53,745 bases of DNA from Mycoemilia scoparia (GCA_027575805.1 JANBPU010000100.1:1-53745); one strand, 5' to 3'. Shown: positions 1 through 11,549, counted from the stretch's first letter. A program made the numbers and translations. The notes: a model not told the origin generated them from the sequence alone.

Positions 1-87
1 CTAAAAAATGGTAACAAAGTGTGAAATTTGTTCAAAAGGAAAAATTGGTTTACTAGCTTGTGTGATTATTTGTCTAGAATTTTATAT

Positions 88-180
88 ACTTTAGCCATAA
101 TATTCATGCTCTGAAGCCAATTTTGGCTTTAAAATGGTATTTTGGTCCAATGGTTTAAATGTGTGAATTTAGACTTTTTT
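88..180 (+). repeat. Repeat B, copy 1
   Basis: About 92 bp resembling 14559-14650. Both copies share the ctttaNccataatat start, a GAAGCCAA/TTGGCTT(C/T) hairpin and a tgtg(a/g)a(a/c)tTtagactt tail. In this copy the hairpin arms are slightly mismatched. Function unknown; probably an old dispersed element. Confidence 0.6.
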
Positions 181-211
181 ACATCGTATTGTATTTGAAT
201 AAAAGGAAAAT

Positions 212-325
212 GGGAGATAACTTATGAAAAATGAATGTTCACTAGTAAAACTGGACATCCATTTGGCTGTAGTTGCCTCCTATAATCACTGGTCACCAAA
301 ATTTACCCTTCAAAAATCATTGCCC
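212..325 (+). mobile_element. MITE copy 1
   Basis: 114 bp. The left end GGGAGATAAC is degraded; the right end is cccttcaaaaatcattgccc. The core contains ctagtaaaactggacatcc and is in the same orientation as copies at 12654, 20489, 32591 and 52990. The flanks AAAT/ATAT are a 3 of 4 match for the 4-bp A/T target duplication. Confidence 0.8.
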
Positions 326-573
326 ATATAAAGGCCAAACTAATCCATAATATGATAGTTACAACACCTGGTCTGTCAATGCCTTTTAGCATTTGTATGG
401 CTAAATCAAGTTATAATTCGAATTCCCTTGATAACAACATATCTACATCCAACTGCTCACATTCAAATTGGTTTGGGTTCAGCCAAAAGTATTCAGTAAA
501 GGAATTTGGATATCAAAATCTAATGGTAATTTTACTTGATCCTTTAGATTGCATGCCTTTACCTTCACTATAT

Positions 574-675
574 GGGTGTAATAATTTTCGAAGAGTACTA
601 CTTTTTGGTGGCCACCAATGATTATAGGCGCAATCATAGCCCAATGAGTGACTTGCCCTTCAAAAATACCTACTC
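574..675 (-). mobile_element. MITE copy 2
   Basis: 102 bp, flanked by a perfect ATAT target duplication (570-573 and 676-679). The core reads attataggcgcaatcatagc, the reverse orientation of copy 1. The left end is gggtgtaataattttcgaag; the right end is cttcaaaaatacctactc. Confidence 0.8.
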
Positions 676-1530
676 ATATAAATGAGCATAGCTATGTTAC
701 CAAAAATACAATTCTGTGACTTAGATGGTGGTGTAGCAACTGCCCTCAAAGGAATCGCAATCCCAATACACACAAAATTCGAATAACTTTTATTTCTTTC
801 TGTCCTCCCGAAATGACAAAAAAAATTGATCCGCAAGAATGTTATCACTGTGTTTCATAAAATATCCCTAGAAAAACATAGTTTTCCCTATTTCTCTCTC
901 TCTCTCTACCTTTCGGCTTGTTTCATTTGATGTAATTTAGTTTTTAGTATAATCTAAAACAACAACAATTTATTTAAAAAAGAAAGAATTGAAAACCTTT
1001 TGTTTCGGAATTTTTTCAATGTGCTCCAAATTTGGTTTATAAACACATGGTATTTTCTATTGGTAAATATGTATAATATACTACAAGTGATCATACAATA
1101 GTAACACAACAGTGTGATGAGATTTCACCAGGGACCAAATGTATTGTAAATAGAAATGAGTCCTCATTAGAGTTTGACAAATTCTCTGGCCAAATTGCCA
1201 TATAATTTTCTTGGTACTCATTTTTGTTTAGGATCGGGTTAACTTTGACTACATCAACTATCTAGTATAATATTTATATTACAATTTGCAACCACAAAAT
1301 ACTACTCTAGCAATGGCAGTTGCAGCAGCAGCAGTAGTAGTAGTGGTAGTGCAATTAAATAACATAAAATATATGCCGATAGGGACTTTATTTCAATATA
1401 CAAATTAGAAAATATAAATACTATTATAGCAACCCTCAAAAGAAGTGCATTTTTATCCATTCTATCATCACTTACTGACTCCCACTCTTTTTCTTTATAG
1501 CTTGACATTTAGTTTATTTCCTTTTCGAAT

Positions 1531-2022
1531 ATGTGTAATAAGTTCAAAATATTTCTTGCTATTGCCATCTTTACTTTTGTATCTATAAATTATGAAGTCA
1601 ATTCATCACCACTTCCCTTGGATTCCAACAACAACAGCAACAACAGAATTGCTGTGATAAAGCAAATCCCAAAAAAAGACTTTGTGCATAAAAATGAAGG
1701 ACATATCGCTGACTCCAAAGTTGTTGATCATGATAACAGCAATATTAGCCGGGATAATAACCAAGAACCTATGGAAAATGATCTTTTGGAATCTGGCCTT
1801 ATTGAAGATTCTGCGCTTCTCGACCTAAGTGATGAGCAGCAGCAACAACAACGGGATAATGGCGCTACCGATCCATCAGATGATGAACCAGATGTTGATG
1901 AGTTACCACCTTCCGAAGATGATATTCAAGAACCCGTTGACAGTGGAGAAGATGTTGATTCCGTTGAAGAATCTATTGATGACGATGATGATGATGATGT
2001 CGAACCACTTGAGGATGCTTAA
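1531..2022 (+). CDS. Small acidic secreted protein, unknown
   Basis: A 163-residue protein of no recognised family. Residues 1-26 form a plausible signal peptide: a basic start, a hydrophobic stretch FLAIAIFTFVSI, and a small-residue region NSSPLP. The rest is hydrophilic, Asn/Gln-rich and then strongly acidic, with a run of seven Asp near the C-terminus. No cysteines lie beyond residue 2, so it is not a cysteine-rich effector type. Just downstream (2073-2141), after a possible acceptor ttatgccag, another frame reads VKEEEEEEEDTTVNKEPADD and then stops. This could be an alternative or true last exon, but no strong donor is visible. The function is unknown; a cation-binding or wall-associated role would be speculation. 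Confidence 0.55.
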   Translation: MCNKFKIFLAIAIFTFVSINYEVNSSPLPLDSNNNSNNRIAVIKQIPKKDFVHKNEGHIADSKVVDHDNSNISRDNNQEPMENDLLESGLIEDSALLDLSDEQQQQQRDNGATDPSDDEPDVDELPPSEDDIQEPVDSGEDVDSVEESIDDDDDDDVEPLEDA

Positions 2023-2471
2023 CTAACCAATCAACAGAAACGTTAAATACAAGCTAATGATGGTTATGCCAGGTGAAGGAGGAGGAGGAGGAAGAAGAGG
2101 ATACAACCGTAAATAAAGAACCTGCTGATGATATTGCATAAAATATGTTGGTAATAAAATTTCTAAAAAAACTAGTCAATATTTTTAGCTAGTTTTATTG
2201 ACCTTTACAATATAATATATCAACAAGTAGAAAAACATGATCAAGAATCCTTCAAAAGCTCGCATTTCTGATGCATATTTTCATTTAAATGATTATAATG
2301 TTCAAATATCAAAATTCTTATAAATATACCTCTTTTATAATAAAAATTTAAGTACATATATAAAAATGATTATGATTTGTGTGTGAGTGTAAACCGCTCG
2401 TGTTGTTCATTACATGTATAATCTAATCCCTCGTAAACGACACACTGGTAATTGGAGTCCTGCTATATGAC
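2023..2471. other. Convergent 3' intergenic region
   Basis: About 450 AT-rich bases between the acidic-protein stop and the kinase stop on the other strand. Apart from the possible extra acidic exon at 2073-2141, nothing is recognised. AATAAA-like motifs occur around 2112 and 2152. Confidence 0.5.
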
Positions 2472-5400
2472 CTACCCACCACCCTTACCACCACCAATTG
2501 GGCTAACAGCTGCAGCGATATTTTTGGCACATTCTCCTCCATCATCAGCATTCAAAAGATTATTATTACTACTATTATTACTTGACGACATAGGAGTCGT
2601 ATAATATCCACGAATAACATCATTGATGTCGATATCATCATCATCGTCATCATAATCGAATTCATTAATATCCTTGTACTCGAATTCTTGATTTTTATAG
2701 CAACTATAATATTGGCTTTTTCTATCACCATTATTGTTACTATTCTTGTACCGAATAGAAGCAGAAGTGGTATTGGACGACGATGTTTTGTTGAGTTGAT
2801 CAGGAATGCTCATTTTTTCAAATTCAAGCTTCTGTTGCTGCTGTTCATAACTATTATCTCCTCGATCACCATCATTACTAAAATCGGTCATCATTATAGT
2901 CTGTCTAATTGACGCAAATTGCATTTTAGCACTCATCATACTATTGTTGGTCAAGAATTTATCAAACTCATCCAACTCTTCTTCATAATCCTTTTCGATA
3001 TCCGCATAAATATCTTGGTGACCAATCGATGATGATGATGATGAGAACGACGACCCTCTGCTTCTATCATTTTCTTTTTCTTCATCATCAACTTTGCAAA
3101 CTTCTTTGTTGTTTTCACCAACACCATCATCATCATCATCATCACCAAGAGACATTATGGTCGAAATTGATAGCCGTTGTGGTTTTGTGGTAATAACCTT
3201 TATCCCCATCATCATCATATTACTAGGATTCTCGACTACTTGACAATTTTCTTCTTCAATAATACTAGATAATGGCCGCAATTTTTCTTCACATGTTGTT
3301 CTAGTACTACTCCTGTTACTACCGCTACAACTACTATCATCATTGACATTGTCTTGCTGCTTGTCTGCCAAAGTATCGCTGTCCATACCATCACCACAAG
3401 AAGAAGGAACCATAGTTGTAGTAAGTAGTAGTGGGTTTGAGGAAATATGGCTACCACTACCACTACTACTACTACTGACTATAGTAGAATTTGATGAAAC
3501 AATTGATGATGTGGCGGATACATTAGTCGAAGGAACGTAGTCACTACTGTATCGATTTGAATTTGACAATACTGATTGTGGTGCTGCTGCTGCTGATGAT
3601 GATGATGATGATTCTGTAAGTGGAGCAATTCTTGGAGACATGGCTGTAGTTTTAGTAGAGGTTGTCATCGAAAGCCGAGAAGGCATGGTCGATATATTTT
3701 CTTCAGGTGGAGTTAATAATGTTGGATAAGATGATGATGATGACGACGATGACGACAACACCACCTTGGACTCGAACTTCCTCGGCGATCCCAAACCATT
3801 ACCATTGGATTTACCCCAATAAATACTATCAGTATTAAATGGATAATAATCATAGTATTTAGTATAATAATCTTCATTCTCATCATCACGACTACTGACA
3901 TTGTCACTATAGCTATTATTATCGGTCTTAAACGTATCATTAGGGTTGCTAACACTTCTCATATGTATTTGCTGCGTCTGTTTATCTGAGGACGATAATC
4001 TGGAGTAGTTTTCTTGTCTTGAATATTCTTCTGGTGCTCTTGCAAAAGCACCACCATTTCTGTTGGTTGTTGCGGGGATAGCAGAAGTTGTAGATAATGC
4101 CCGTTTATGTAAAGAAATTCGATGATTATTCTTTACTTTCTGCCAAGTAAGTAATGTAGAAGACGACGGATCAGTTGGTGTTCTAGCAATTCCAACCAAA
4201 TTATCTTGACGATGATGATGATGTTGCTGTGGTTCCTGAAAATGATTCTTTTTCTCCTGTTCTTGTTCTTGTTGGTAAAATCCATTCTGGAATGAGTTAG
4301 ATTGTATACCAGCAAGATCCCCATTAACATTAAGATTGGACTTTCTTTTTGACCTCAAAGACGACGACGACGATGATGAAAGTGGACAAAACTCTGTTAT
4401 ACCACAAGGCTTGGATTCAAGAATGGCTTCAGAACTCCTCTTAGACATTGCAACAGTATCAGGTAAACTCTGAGAATATTGATGTTGTTTAGATTCACCG
4501 TTTGCCAATCTCCGGTGATGGTTCTGTTGTGGCTTTAATGATATTGTAGAAGAAGATGGAGACAGTGACAAAGGTTTGGTGGCAGGCAACATAGAGTGAG
4601 AACTTGCTCGTTGGTGATGGCGCTTAATAGTATTGGTTACTACTTGGTGTTGAAGAGAAGATTGTCGCATACTACTTGATCGATGTCCCCCCTTTTTGGT
4701 CTCAAGTGAAGTTGCTGTCGAATTCAAAGAAAGCAATGGTAACGGACGCAACGAATCGACAATATTGAATAGTGATGGGACTTTTTGAGCACCTGGTGAA
4801 AGTGATGCATGTCGATACTTGTTCAAGTTCAAGCTCCGCCCTTTACCCAATGCCGATGAAGCCGACAAGGTTCTTGTTGCTATATGAGGTGGTAGTAGTG
4901 GTAGCTGTTGTTGTGACTTAGACGCTGTTACCGAGGCTTCTGCTGATGTTACAGATTCTGAGCCAGGTAATGACCTCAGTCTCGAGAGCGAAGGCAAGCA
5001 GTCAATACTTTTACTACCATCAACAATATCATGATGATCCGTATCATTTTGTTGGAGTGATAATAACGACGTTGCCCCAACCTCTTTACCATCACTGCCA
5101 AACTGTCCATTTGTAACCGTTGTTGGAGGACTCAATAACCAAGGAGGTAGTGACCCACGTGCTGCAGACCTCTTGTTAAATGTCTCCTTTCTTCTAATCG
5201 AACCAAAGACCGCACCTTGGAGCAGCTGAATCGACATTCGTTGGGAACCTCCCCTAATGCTCAGCGAATTATTCTTGCTGTCACCACTACCGTCATCACA
5301 AGAAGCTTCATTATTTCCCGAATTTAGTAGACAATCCGATCGCAAAAAAATATCTTCGGATCCAGATTCTGTGACTTGTCTAAGTAGCTGGTTAGGATCT

Positions 5401-8400
5401 TCGACGATATCCCAAGAAGACTCGCACTGTGATTTGCTAAGTGGTTGAGTATCAATAACACTAGAAGCGATAGAAGGAATCGACAGTGAGGAGAATGCAT
5501 CACGGTCATCATTGTGAACACCTTTATCATGATGGCTATCATCCGCACTATTTTCTTGGATCTTTTCTGCTACCTCATTTTCTGTGGTAAAAGTCTTTTG
5601 CAATTCATCTTTATCGCTATTAGGAGCCACGGTTTTATGATCGGCATCATAATCTTGTTCATCATACTCTGAGGTATCATCATCATCATCATCAGCAGAA
5701 GCAGCTTTGGGTGTGTCGATATGCTCAGTAATAGAAATCATATCCGATGTCATTTCCTCATTCTTGAACAAAGTACTGGTAGTGGTAGTAGTAGTCTCCT
5801 TTTTATTATCTTCATCATTGCCTTTAGAAGAACCACTGTTAGTATCCTGCTTATCATCGCTAGTAGTAGTGGTAGTAGTAGTAATCTCAGCAGACTCATA
5901 CTTGGCTTCAATAGCTTTTGAAATCCGATTTCCAGCACCATTGCTACTATTACTACTCCAAATAGAAATAGTAGAGTGCGAAGAAGACACTGATCTTTGC
6001 GAAGAAAAAGAAGAACCTGTCGACATAATTGTCGATCTCTTGTTGAAAACACGACGTCTCCTACTACCTCCTCCAGTAGATCTACTTGCCTCGGAATTTT
6101 CTTCTCCAGCGCTACTATTCCCATTACTATAACAATAATCATCATTGCTGCTACCAATACTGCTAACTGACGAACTAGCCATATGTTTTTTCTGACGAAG
6201 TACCGCCATGTTCAGATTGGTACTTAGTGCACCCAAAGAAGTCGACCGATAACTGGATTTTCTAGTAAAAGCACTAATTCCACCGCCAGTAGTAGTACTA
6301 CTACTACTATTATTGTCCAATGACGCTGTATCAGTGGTTCTGGTAGATATCAATGTTGTTGTTGTTGTTGTGGTATTGAATTTCTTTGGCAAAGTTAAAG
6401 TTATTTTACCATAATGAGTCGAATTAGCACCACTATTTGGAGTTATTATTGACGATGATGACTTAGCAGCAGTATTAGTACTAGTACTAGTACTAGAGGA
6501 TTGGCTATTAGCTTCAAGTTGATTTATTCTATTCATTATGCTTGAAATATTTCCACCATTAATGGAAATTGGAGTACCTCCTCCTCCTCCTGCAGTTGTT
6601 GGAGTAGATGTACCAGATTTTGTAGGTGGTCGACCTCTTCTCATTGGAATAATAATCTTTGGAATCTCAAAGTCTCCTCCATTATCATCTCCTCCAAATC
6701 TACTATTACTATTACCTGTAGGATTAGTCGAAATATTGTTAGTGCTGGTGGAAGTTTTACCACCATTACTATCTGGAGAAACATGTATGGAATTGCAAAA
6801 TATCGACGACAACGACTGTTTAGACTTCAAACTCTTCAACACCATCCCATTACCACCACCACCACCACCACCAGAATTTACAGGATAAGGATTATGAAGA
6901 TCACATTTGACATTCAACAATTTACAAACATGATTATACAACTGATAAATGTTGGGACGGGCTTGAGGCTCTTCTCTGAAAATCATCATAAACAACCGTT
7001 TGATACCACTGGAGTAAGGAGGGGAATCTGGGATCGGAACATCTGCATTCAATATCGCCAAAGCAGTTGATTTGGGATTTCCATGACCGAGGCCATCAAA
7101 TGGGGTTTTTCCGTAACATAGTTTGTAAAGCAACACGCCAAGAGCCCAGATATCGGACTTTTCGTTGATTGGGTGGTTTAGGTAAAGGTCAACCATTTCG
7201 GGAGCACGGTATTCAAATGTTGTGTTTTGTTGAATATCGTCTTCCAACAAGGTGATTTGGGACCGATCACGAAGTCCCTTGTTTTGAGAATGTTGGTTGT
7301 CTTTATCATTACTGTTATTGTTGTTGATATTTTCGGCCATTTCATTGCTGCTACTACTACTACTACTACAAGTGTTTTTGTTATCATCATCACCATCATC
7401 ATTATCATCGGCGACGACGACGGATTTTTTTAATGGACATTCAGTAACACTTACCACCGACCCAAAATCACACAATTTATACTGGTCATCTTCAGTAACC
7501 AAAACATTTTCAATTTTAAGATCCCGATGTATCAAGGGTGGCGAATGGTAATGTAGACATGAAACAGCTCGAACTATCGATAAAAATATCTGTAGTATAG
7601 TCTTTTCATCCAAATATTGAATTCCTCCACCTCCCACTATACCAGTGGTAGCAGCACCAGCACCGGTGATATTAGCACTACTACTACTACTGCTGCTGCT
7701 GCTACTGGCAAATCTCGAATACAGCTTCTTTTTTCCAGTAGGCGTACCTTTGACACCAAGAGATTTGTTCATTAGGTTCAGCACATCACCTTTACTACAA
7801 TATTCCATTAAAAACAAGCCATCGTGTCGGGTAACATGAGATTCATAAAGAATTGGAATACTGTTTTTGTTTCCGGAGCTATTCTGTGATGATGCCGATG
7901 ATGTTGAGAAGTAAGTCATTATTCGAGCTTCACGTTCTACATTAAGCCGATGGTCCTGGTCTTTAATTGCCACATGCTTAAGCACGGCGATAGAAAAATC
8001 CCCGGCAGAATCGCCATTTGTGGTGGTGGTGGTGGTGGTGGTGGCGGCGGCGATGTTGACTAGATAGATTTTGCTGTGGCCGCCTTTTGTCAGGTACCGG
8101 TCAACCACCACATTATATGCCCCCAAGGTAAATTTTGATGAGGGCGGGAATAGACCAAGAGAATTTTGTTTGGGCAATACGATGTCATGAGAGGGCACAG
8201 TAATGTTCGGAAATAGAACCGTAGATGGTGGTGTGGGCGAGGAGTCCTGCTCCCTGCTTTGCTGTTGGTTGCTGCTACTGCTGTGGCTGGTTGGAGGAGC
8301 GTGGTATTCATAGGTGGATAAACCGCTCTCGGTCAAACCCATATCAGCTATCATCACTGTTCCATCGAGACTTTTATCGGTATTGTGACGGTGGTTGCTG

Positions 8401-8486
8401 TTGTCTGCCAAGGACGACGATAGCGGCCGCGCTGGTTGGTTAGTATTTTTGGAGCAGTTATCGTTGCTGGATTCGCTGTTACTCAT
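2472..8486 (-). CDS. NAK/Prk1-type protein kinase
   Basis: A Ser/Thr kinase of the Ark/Prk/NAK family (yeast Ark1/Prk1/Akl1, animal AAK1/GAK), which phosphorylates endocytic coat and actin-patch proteins. The first ATG is at 8486; the upstream TTG extension is discarded, giving 2004 residues. The kinase domain covers about residues 121-526. It has a glycine-loop-like LTKGGHSKIYLV, the lysine in IAVLK (about K170), the catalytic loop HRDLKIENVL (D322), DFG at 340-342, YRAPEMVDLY (APE 428-430) and SDIWALGVLLYKL. Low-complexity inserts interrupt it after the hinge helix (Ser run) and after DFG (Asp/Ser/Asn runs). The remaining ~1480 residues are disordered, with Ser, Thr, Gly, Asn, Asp and Gln homopolymers encoded by triplet repeats. 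No intron is needed. The kinase assignment is firm; the exact orthologue is not. Confidence 0.9.
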   Translation of the reverse strand: MSNSESSNDNCSKNTNQPARPLSSSLADNSNHRHNTDKSLDGTVMIADMGLTESGLSTYEYHAPPTSHSSSSNQQQSREQDSSPTPPSTVLFPNITVPSHDIVLPKQNSLGLFPPSSKFTLGAYNVVVDRYLTKGGHSKIYLVNIAAATTTTTTTTNGDSAGDFSIAVLKHVAIKDQDHRLNVEREARIMTYFSTSSASSQNSSGNKNSIPILYESHVTRHDGLFLMEYCSKGDVLNLMNKSLGVKGTPTGKKKLYSRFASSSSSSSSSSANITGAGAATTGIVGGGGIQYLDEKTILQIFLSIVRAVSCLHYHSPPLIHRDLKIENVLVTEDDQYKLCDFGSVVSVTECPLKKSVVVADDNDDGDDDNKNTCSSSSSSSNEMAENINNNNSNDKDNQHSQNKGLRDRSQITLLEDDIQQNTTFEYRAPEMVDLYLNHPINEKSDIWALGVLLYKLCYGKTPFDGLGHGNPKSTALAILNADVPIPDSPPYSSGIKRLFMMIFREEPQARPNIYQLYNHVCKLLNVKCDLHNPYPVNSGGGGGGGNGMVLKSLKSKQSLSSIFCNSIHVSPDSNGGKTSTSTNNISTNPTGNSNSRFGGDDNGGDFEIPKIIIPMRRGRPPTKSGTSTPTTAGGGGGTPISINGGNISSIMNRINQLEANSQSSSTSTSTNTAAKSSSSIITPNSGANSTHYGKITLTLPKKFNTTTTTTTLISTRTTDTASLDNNSSSSTTTGGGISAFTRKSSYRSTSLGALSTNLNMAVLRQKKHMASSSVSSIGSSNDDYCYSNGNSSAGEENSEASRSTGGGSRRRRVFNKRSTIMSTGSSFSSQRSVSSSHSTISIWSSNSSNGAGNRISKAIEAKYESAEITTTTTTTSDDKQDTNSGSSKGNDEDNKKETTTTTTSTLFKNEEMTSDMISITEHIDTPKAASADDDDDDTSEYDEQDYDADHKTVAPNSDKDELQKTFTTENEVAEKIQENSADDSHHDKGVHNDDRDAFSSLSIPSIASSVIDTQPLSKSQCESSWDIVEDPNQLLRQVTESGSEDIFLRSDCLLNSGNNEASCDDGSGDSKNNSLSIRGGSQRMSIQLLQGAVFGSIRRKETFNKRSAARGSLPPWLLSPPTTVTNGQFGSDGKEVGATSLLSLQQNDTDHHDIVDGSKSIDCLPSLSRLRSLPGSESVTSAEASVTASKSQQQLPLLPPHIATRTLSASSALGKGRSLNLNKYRHASLSPGAQKVPSLFNIVDSLRPLPLLSLNSTATSLETKKGGHRSSSMRQSSLQHQVVTNTIKRHHQRASSHSMLPATKPLSLSPSSSTISLKPQQNHHRRLANGESKQHQYSQSLPDTVAMSKRSSEAILESKPCGITEFCPLSSSSSSSLRSKRKSNLNVNGDLAGIQSNSFQNGFYQQEQEQEKKNHFQEPQQHHHHRQDNLVGIARTPTDPSSSTLLTWQKVKNNHRISLHKRALSTTSAIPATTNRNGGAFARAPEEYSRQENYSRLSSSDKQTQQIHMRSVSNPNDTFKTDNNSYSDNVSSRDDENEDYYTKYYDYYPFNTDSIYWGKSNGNGLGSPRKFESKVVLSSSSSSSSSYPTLLTPPEENISTMPSRLSMTTSTKTTAMSPRIAPLTESSSSSSAAAAPQSVLSNSNRYSSDYVPSTNVSATSSIVSSNSTIVSSSSSGSGSHISSNPLLLTTTMVPSSCGDGMDSDTLADKQQDNVNDDSSCSGSNRSSTRTTCEEKLRPLSSIIEEENCQVVENPSNMMMMGIKVITTKPQRLSISTIMSLGDDDDDDGVGENNKEVCKVDDEEKENDRSRGSSFSSSSSSIGHQDIYADIEKDYEEELDEFDKFLTNNSMMSAKMQFASIRQTIMMTDFSNDGDRGDNSYEQQQQKLEFEKMSIPDQLNKTSSSNTTSASIRYKNSNNNGDRKSQYYSCYKNQEFEYKDINEFDYDDDDDDIDINDVIRGYYTTPMSSSNNSSNNNLLNADDGGECAKNIAAAVSPIGGGKGGG

Positions 8487-9792
8487 TTTCAAATGCGCTG
8501 CGTCGTAGGCAAGGGTCAACAGCTTTCAATTCATAAAATTTTGTGAAGAACAAGAAAATCGGCACTCAGTGTAGAAAGAAATATGACAAGTGTAAATTCG
8601 AAATATATATATATGCGGGGGGAAAGGTCCAGCCAGAGGTAGTTTGCTATGTTCACTTGCAATTTGACACACGGACAGTTACAAGAAAGCTTGCTATTTG
8701 TTACAAGTACAAAGGGATAGATAGAGAGAAGGTTAAAAGTATGTTTTGTAGGTAGAAAGAATGGAAAGGAAAGGAATGGTGGACAATACGAAAAGCAGCA
8801 ACAATGCCCAAACTTGTAGATGTGTAAAAGAAAGAGCTGGCTGTCTGTCGGTGTGTATTATATGTGCCTGCATGCAGGTTGGTATTACAGAAAGACAGAG
8901 AAAAGAAACGAGATGCTCTTAATAGGAAGAGAAAGAACTGTTCAGAGATGCAAAAGCTGTGGTTGTAGTAGGAGTAGGAACCCCCGTCGTGGCTTGATTT
9001 GTGTATATTCTATGATGATGCTGTTGAACATTGAAACCAGACTACTATTTGATTCATTGGCTTCAACCTAACCCTTCTCGTACACAGCGCCTGGATACAG
9101 GGGGATAACACATCTGGTTTGCATTATAATTACCACTACCAATCCACCATCCTACTGCATTTTGCACCTTGAAAACCCACAAAATTATTTTTCAAGACGT
9201 GGTGAAGATATGGTGAGAAGAGAATCTCTCTCTCTCTCTCTCTCTGCGTGTGTGTGGCAGATTTCCAACGACAATCTTTAATACTACCATCATTAAAACA
9301 AGTTTTTCTTTATAGTCAACTATTATACAACAAACAAACAAGTTGCTACTACTTTCGCTTTACAGTAGTTTCAGTTGAGCCACAACCTTCATAGCCAAGG
9401 ATATTCTCCAGTAGTCTTAAAATTGGGCATTACTAGCCGAGGAGTCCCGTTGTTCTCTCATCCACTTTCTCCCAGGCTCTCAATTAGGCATTCATCAGCT
9501 TGAACCCAGCAACTGTAATTTTCCAGTATGGCCGCCAGAATGGTTTAGTTGGGCTGGTCGATATTCCATCCTCCAGTCACTCCCACTATCTGGAATCTAT
9601 GAGCCGAACCATCACCAACCTAAAATCCTGTATTCCACTATGCCCAAACCTTCGCTTAATATTCCCTTTGCATAACAAACATCATCATCGCCATTCTATT
9701 AAAGTTTTTCTGTTCAGAAAACACACCCTCCATCGCATCACTCTACCCTCCTCTTCCCTTGCTTACCATCTCTACCACAAAAACAAATACAT

Positions 9793-9876
9793 GCATCATA
9801 ACTTTTGAAGGGTGGATAATTATAGGCGCAGTAACAGCCAAATGGGCAGTGACTAACCCTTCAAAAATAACCACCC
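9793..9876 (-). mobile_element. MITE copy 3
   Basis: 84 bp. The left end gcatcataacttttgaaggg is diverged; the right end is cccttcaaaaataaccaccc. The core attataggcgcagtaacagc is in the reverse orientation of copy 1. The flanks ACAT/ATAC do not form a clear duplication. Confidence 0.75.
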
Positions 9877-10983
9877 ATACAGTAAATAGCCACAAAACTA
9901 TCTAACATAGAAACAACACCTTGCAGAAGCAGCAGCAGCAGCAGCAGCATCCTTTGCTACCATTACTACTCACGCACCTCTCCTTTCCTTTCTGGTTAAC
10001 AACAACCACCCATTTTACAAATTTACTACTTGTTCATGCATAACTTCGTTTTCTAGCTGCAGGGTTGAAATGTATGGCGTCTCCTCCCCCCACACACACA
10101 CCCACTGCTCAATACGACATACACATACAGGATACACGAATTCAGTTTCGATTCAAATCTCCCCCCCCCCCCATTGTGTTGCCCACACTTCATTAGCAAG
10201 ATGCTTGTAACTATTGGCCAGGGCTCTTCTTCCTTCCTATATAAAGTCTTGATAATGTTATGTTGTGCAACTGGGATTATATTATTATGTCCTACGCTCA
10301 AGCGTACCACAGTTGTTATTGTTGTTGTTGTTGTTGCTGCTGCTGCTGCTGCTGCTGTTGTACTGAGATAAGCTGCTCCTATTGAACTAACCATTACGAC
10401 TGTGGCCTACTATGGCCCAAAATCATTCAATATTCATAGCAGCTTCCAATCTTTTTATTCATTCCCTCAAACCTCTGACTAAAAGCGCATCAATTTTGGA
10501 AGTCCCAATGTATCTATTTCCTGGATTTCAATTTACTCAATAAACAAACAATTGGTCAAAGTTCACAAGGACCTTAGGCAAAATTGGTCCTCCATGAGTA
10601 GTTACATATAAAAGATCTGAGAACCCATCTCTGCCTACTACTACTACTACTACTACTACTACCATAGATTCGATCACTAGTGAAATTTCACCATATGGAT
10701 TTGTGGGGAACCTGCTATTAACCAAAAACTACACTTTCATCGGAACATTATTCGTGAATTACATGGCAACGAATTTGCAACTCAGAGCCAAGTAAACGCG
10801 GCATACATGCCACAAATAGCAACAGTTGCAACTTCATACAAAGATAAAACAAACCCTGTTTTTGCTCATTTTTACTGAAAATGTTGAGACTTGTCATTGC
10901 ACATGTCTGTACACAATATTCAGCTCAGCAGCCAAATATTCTCAATCATATAATTGTAAACAAAACCTTCACATCAACATGGC

Positions 10984-11000
10984 TAGTTATTTTTGAAGGG
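10984..11000 (+). mobile_element. Lone MITE end (relic)
   Basis: The tract tagttatttttgaagggc matches the left end of the copy at 52883. No partner end was found within 200 bp. It may be a decayed copy or a chance match. Confidence 0.35.
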
Positions 11001-11477
11001 CCAAAGGCAGAGAATAATATGTCAATGCAAGACTTTGGCGAGTATGCCTATCTATTTTTGTTTGTTGCCACTAGGAAATTCTGGGGGAGATTGCCAATTA
11101 TACAAGAAGAGAGATCACCTCCACTGTTGTAATGACACTCTCACCTCAAAATAGTCTGATGCATTTTCAGGTTTCTCTACTTTGTTCAAGTGGTGGCGTA
11201 GCCAAGTATATTGCCAATATTTATGGAACAGAACTTATGCTTATTTAGACCCTGGTTTGAGCAGGATGAAAGGGTTGGTTAGTTAGTTAGTTAGTTGAGA
11301 CTGTTGGCTTGAATTTTGCCAGACCACTCGGAATCCCAAGCTCATCATATTCAAAGCTCCTGCTGTTAGTGCTGTGATTATCCATGAGCCAGATCCCAAC
11401 TCCAATTAGTGTATATGAGCTGGCAACTGGAAAGAATTTTCCTTGGCTTGTACAAGTTTCCTTTCAACTACCTTTCC

Positions 11478-11484
11478 TATATAA
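11478..11484 (+). promoter_or_regulatory. TATA box
   Basis: TATATAA lies 86 bp upstream of the ATG at 11570, a spacing that fits a short leader. A (CA)10 tract fills 11550-11569 and abuts the start codon. Confidence 0.5.
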
Positions 11485-11549
11485 TTCGTCCCCCCAAGTT
11501 TTACAAAACATAATTTTTGTATAGTTATCCAATTTATTTTATACTTAAA

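Larger units (their letters stand above)
1..1530. other. AT-rich repeat-bearing region without a gene
   Basis: No convincing coding region. It holds one copy of repeat B (88-180), two MITE copies (212-325 and 574-675) and a 29-bp stretch at about 1137-1165 that recurs at about 44940-44968. Short open frames here have no family resemblance and partly run through the MITEs. Confidence 0.6.

Noticed and set aside
5707..6132. Plus-strand open frame of 141 codons opposite the kinase gene
   Set aside because: Its Val/Ser/Leu runs are the complement of the kinase triplet repeats. Many similar antisense frames exist over the kinase, nucleoporin and NELF-A-like genes; none has a family signature.
8487..8519. 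Eleven extra residues at the kinase N-terminus
   Set aside because: The extension begins with TTG; the first ATG is at 8486. The same reasoning moved the NELF-A-like start from 29992 (GTG) to 30019 and the SUN start from 34122 (GTG) to 34128.
9500..9808. 102-codon plus-strand open frame
   Set aside because: It runs into MITE copy 3, is rich in Ser/His/Leu and shows no domain or promoter context.
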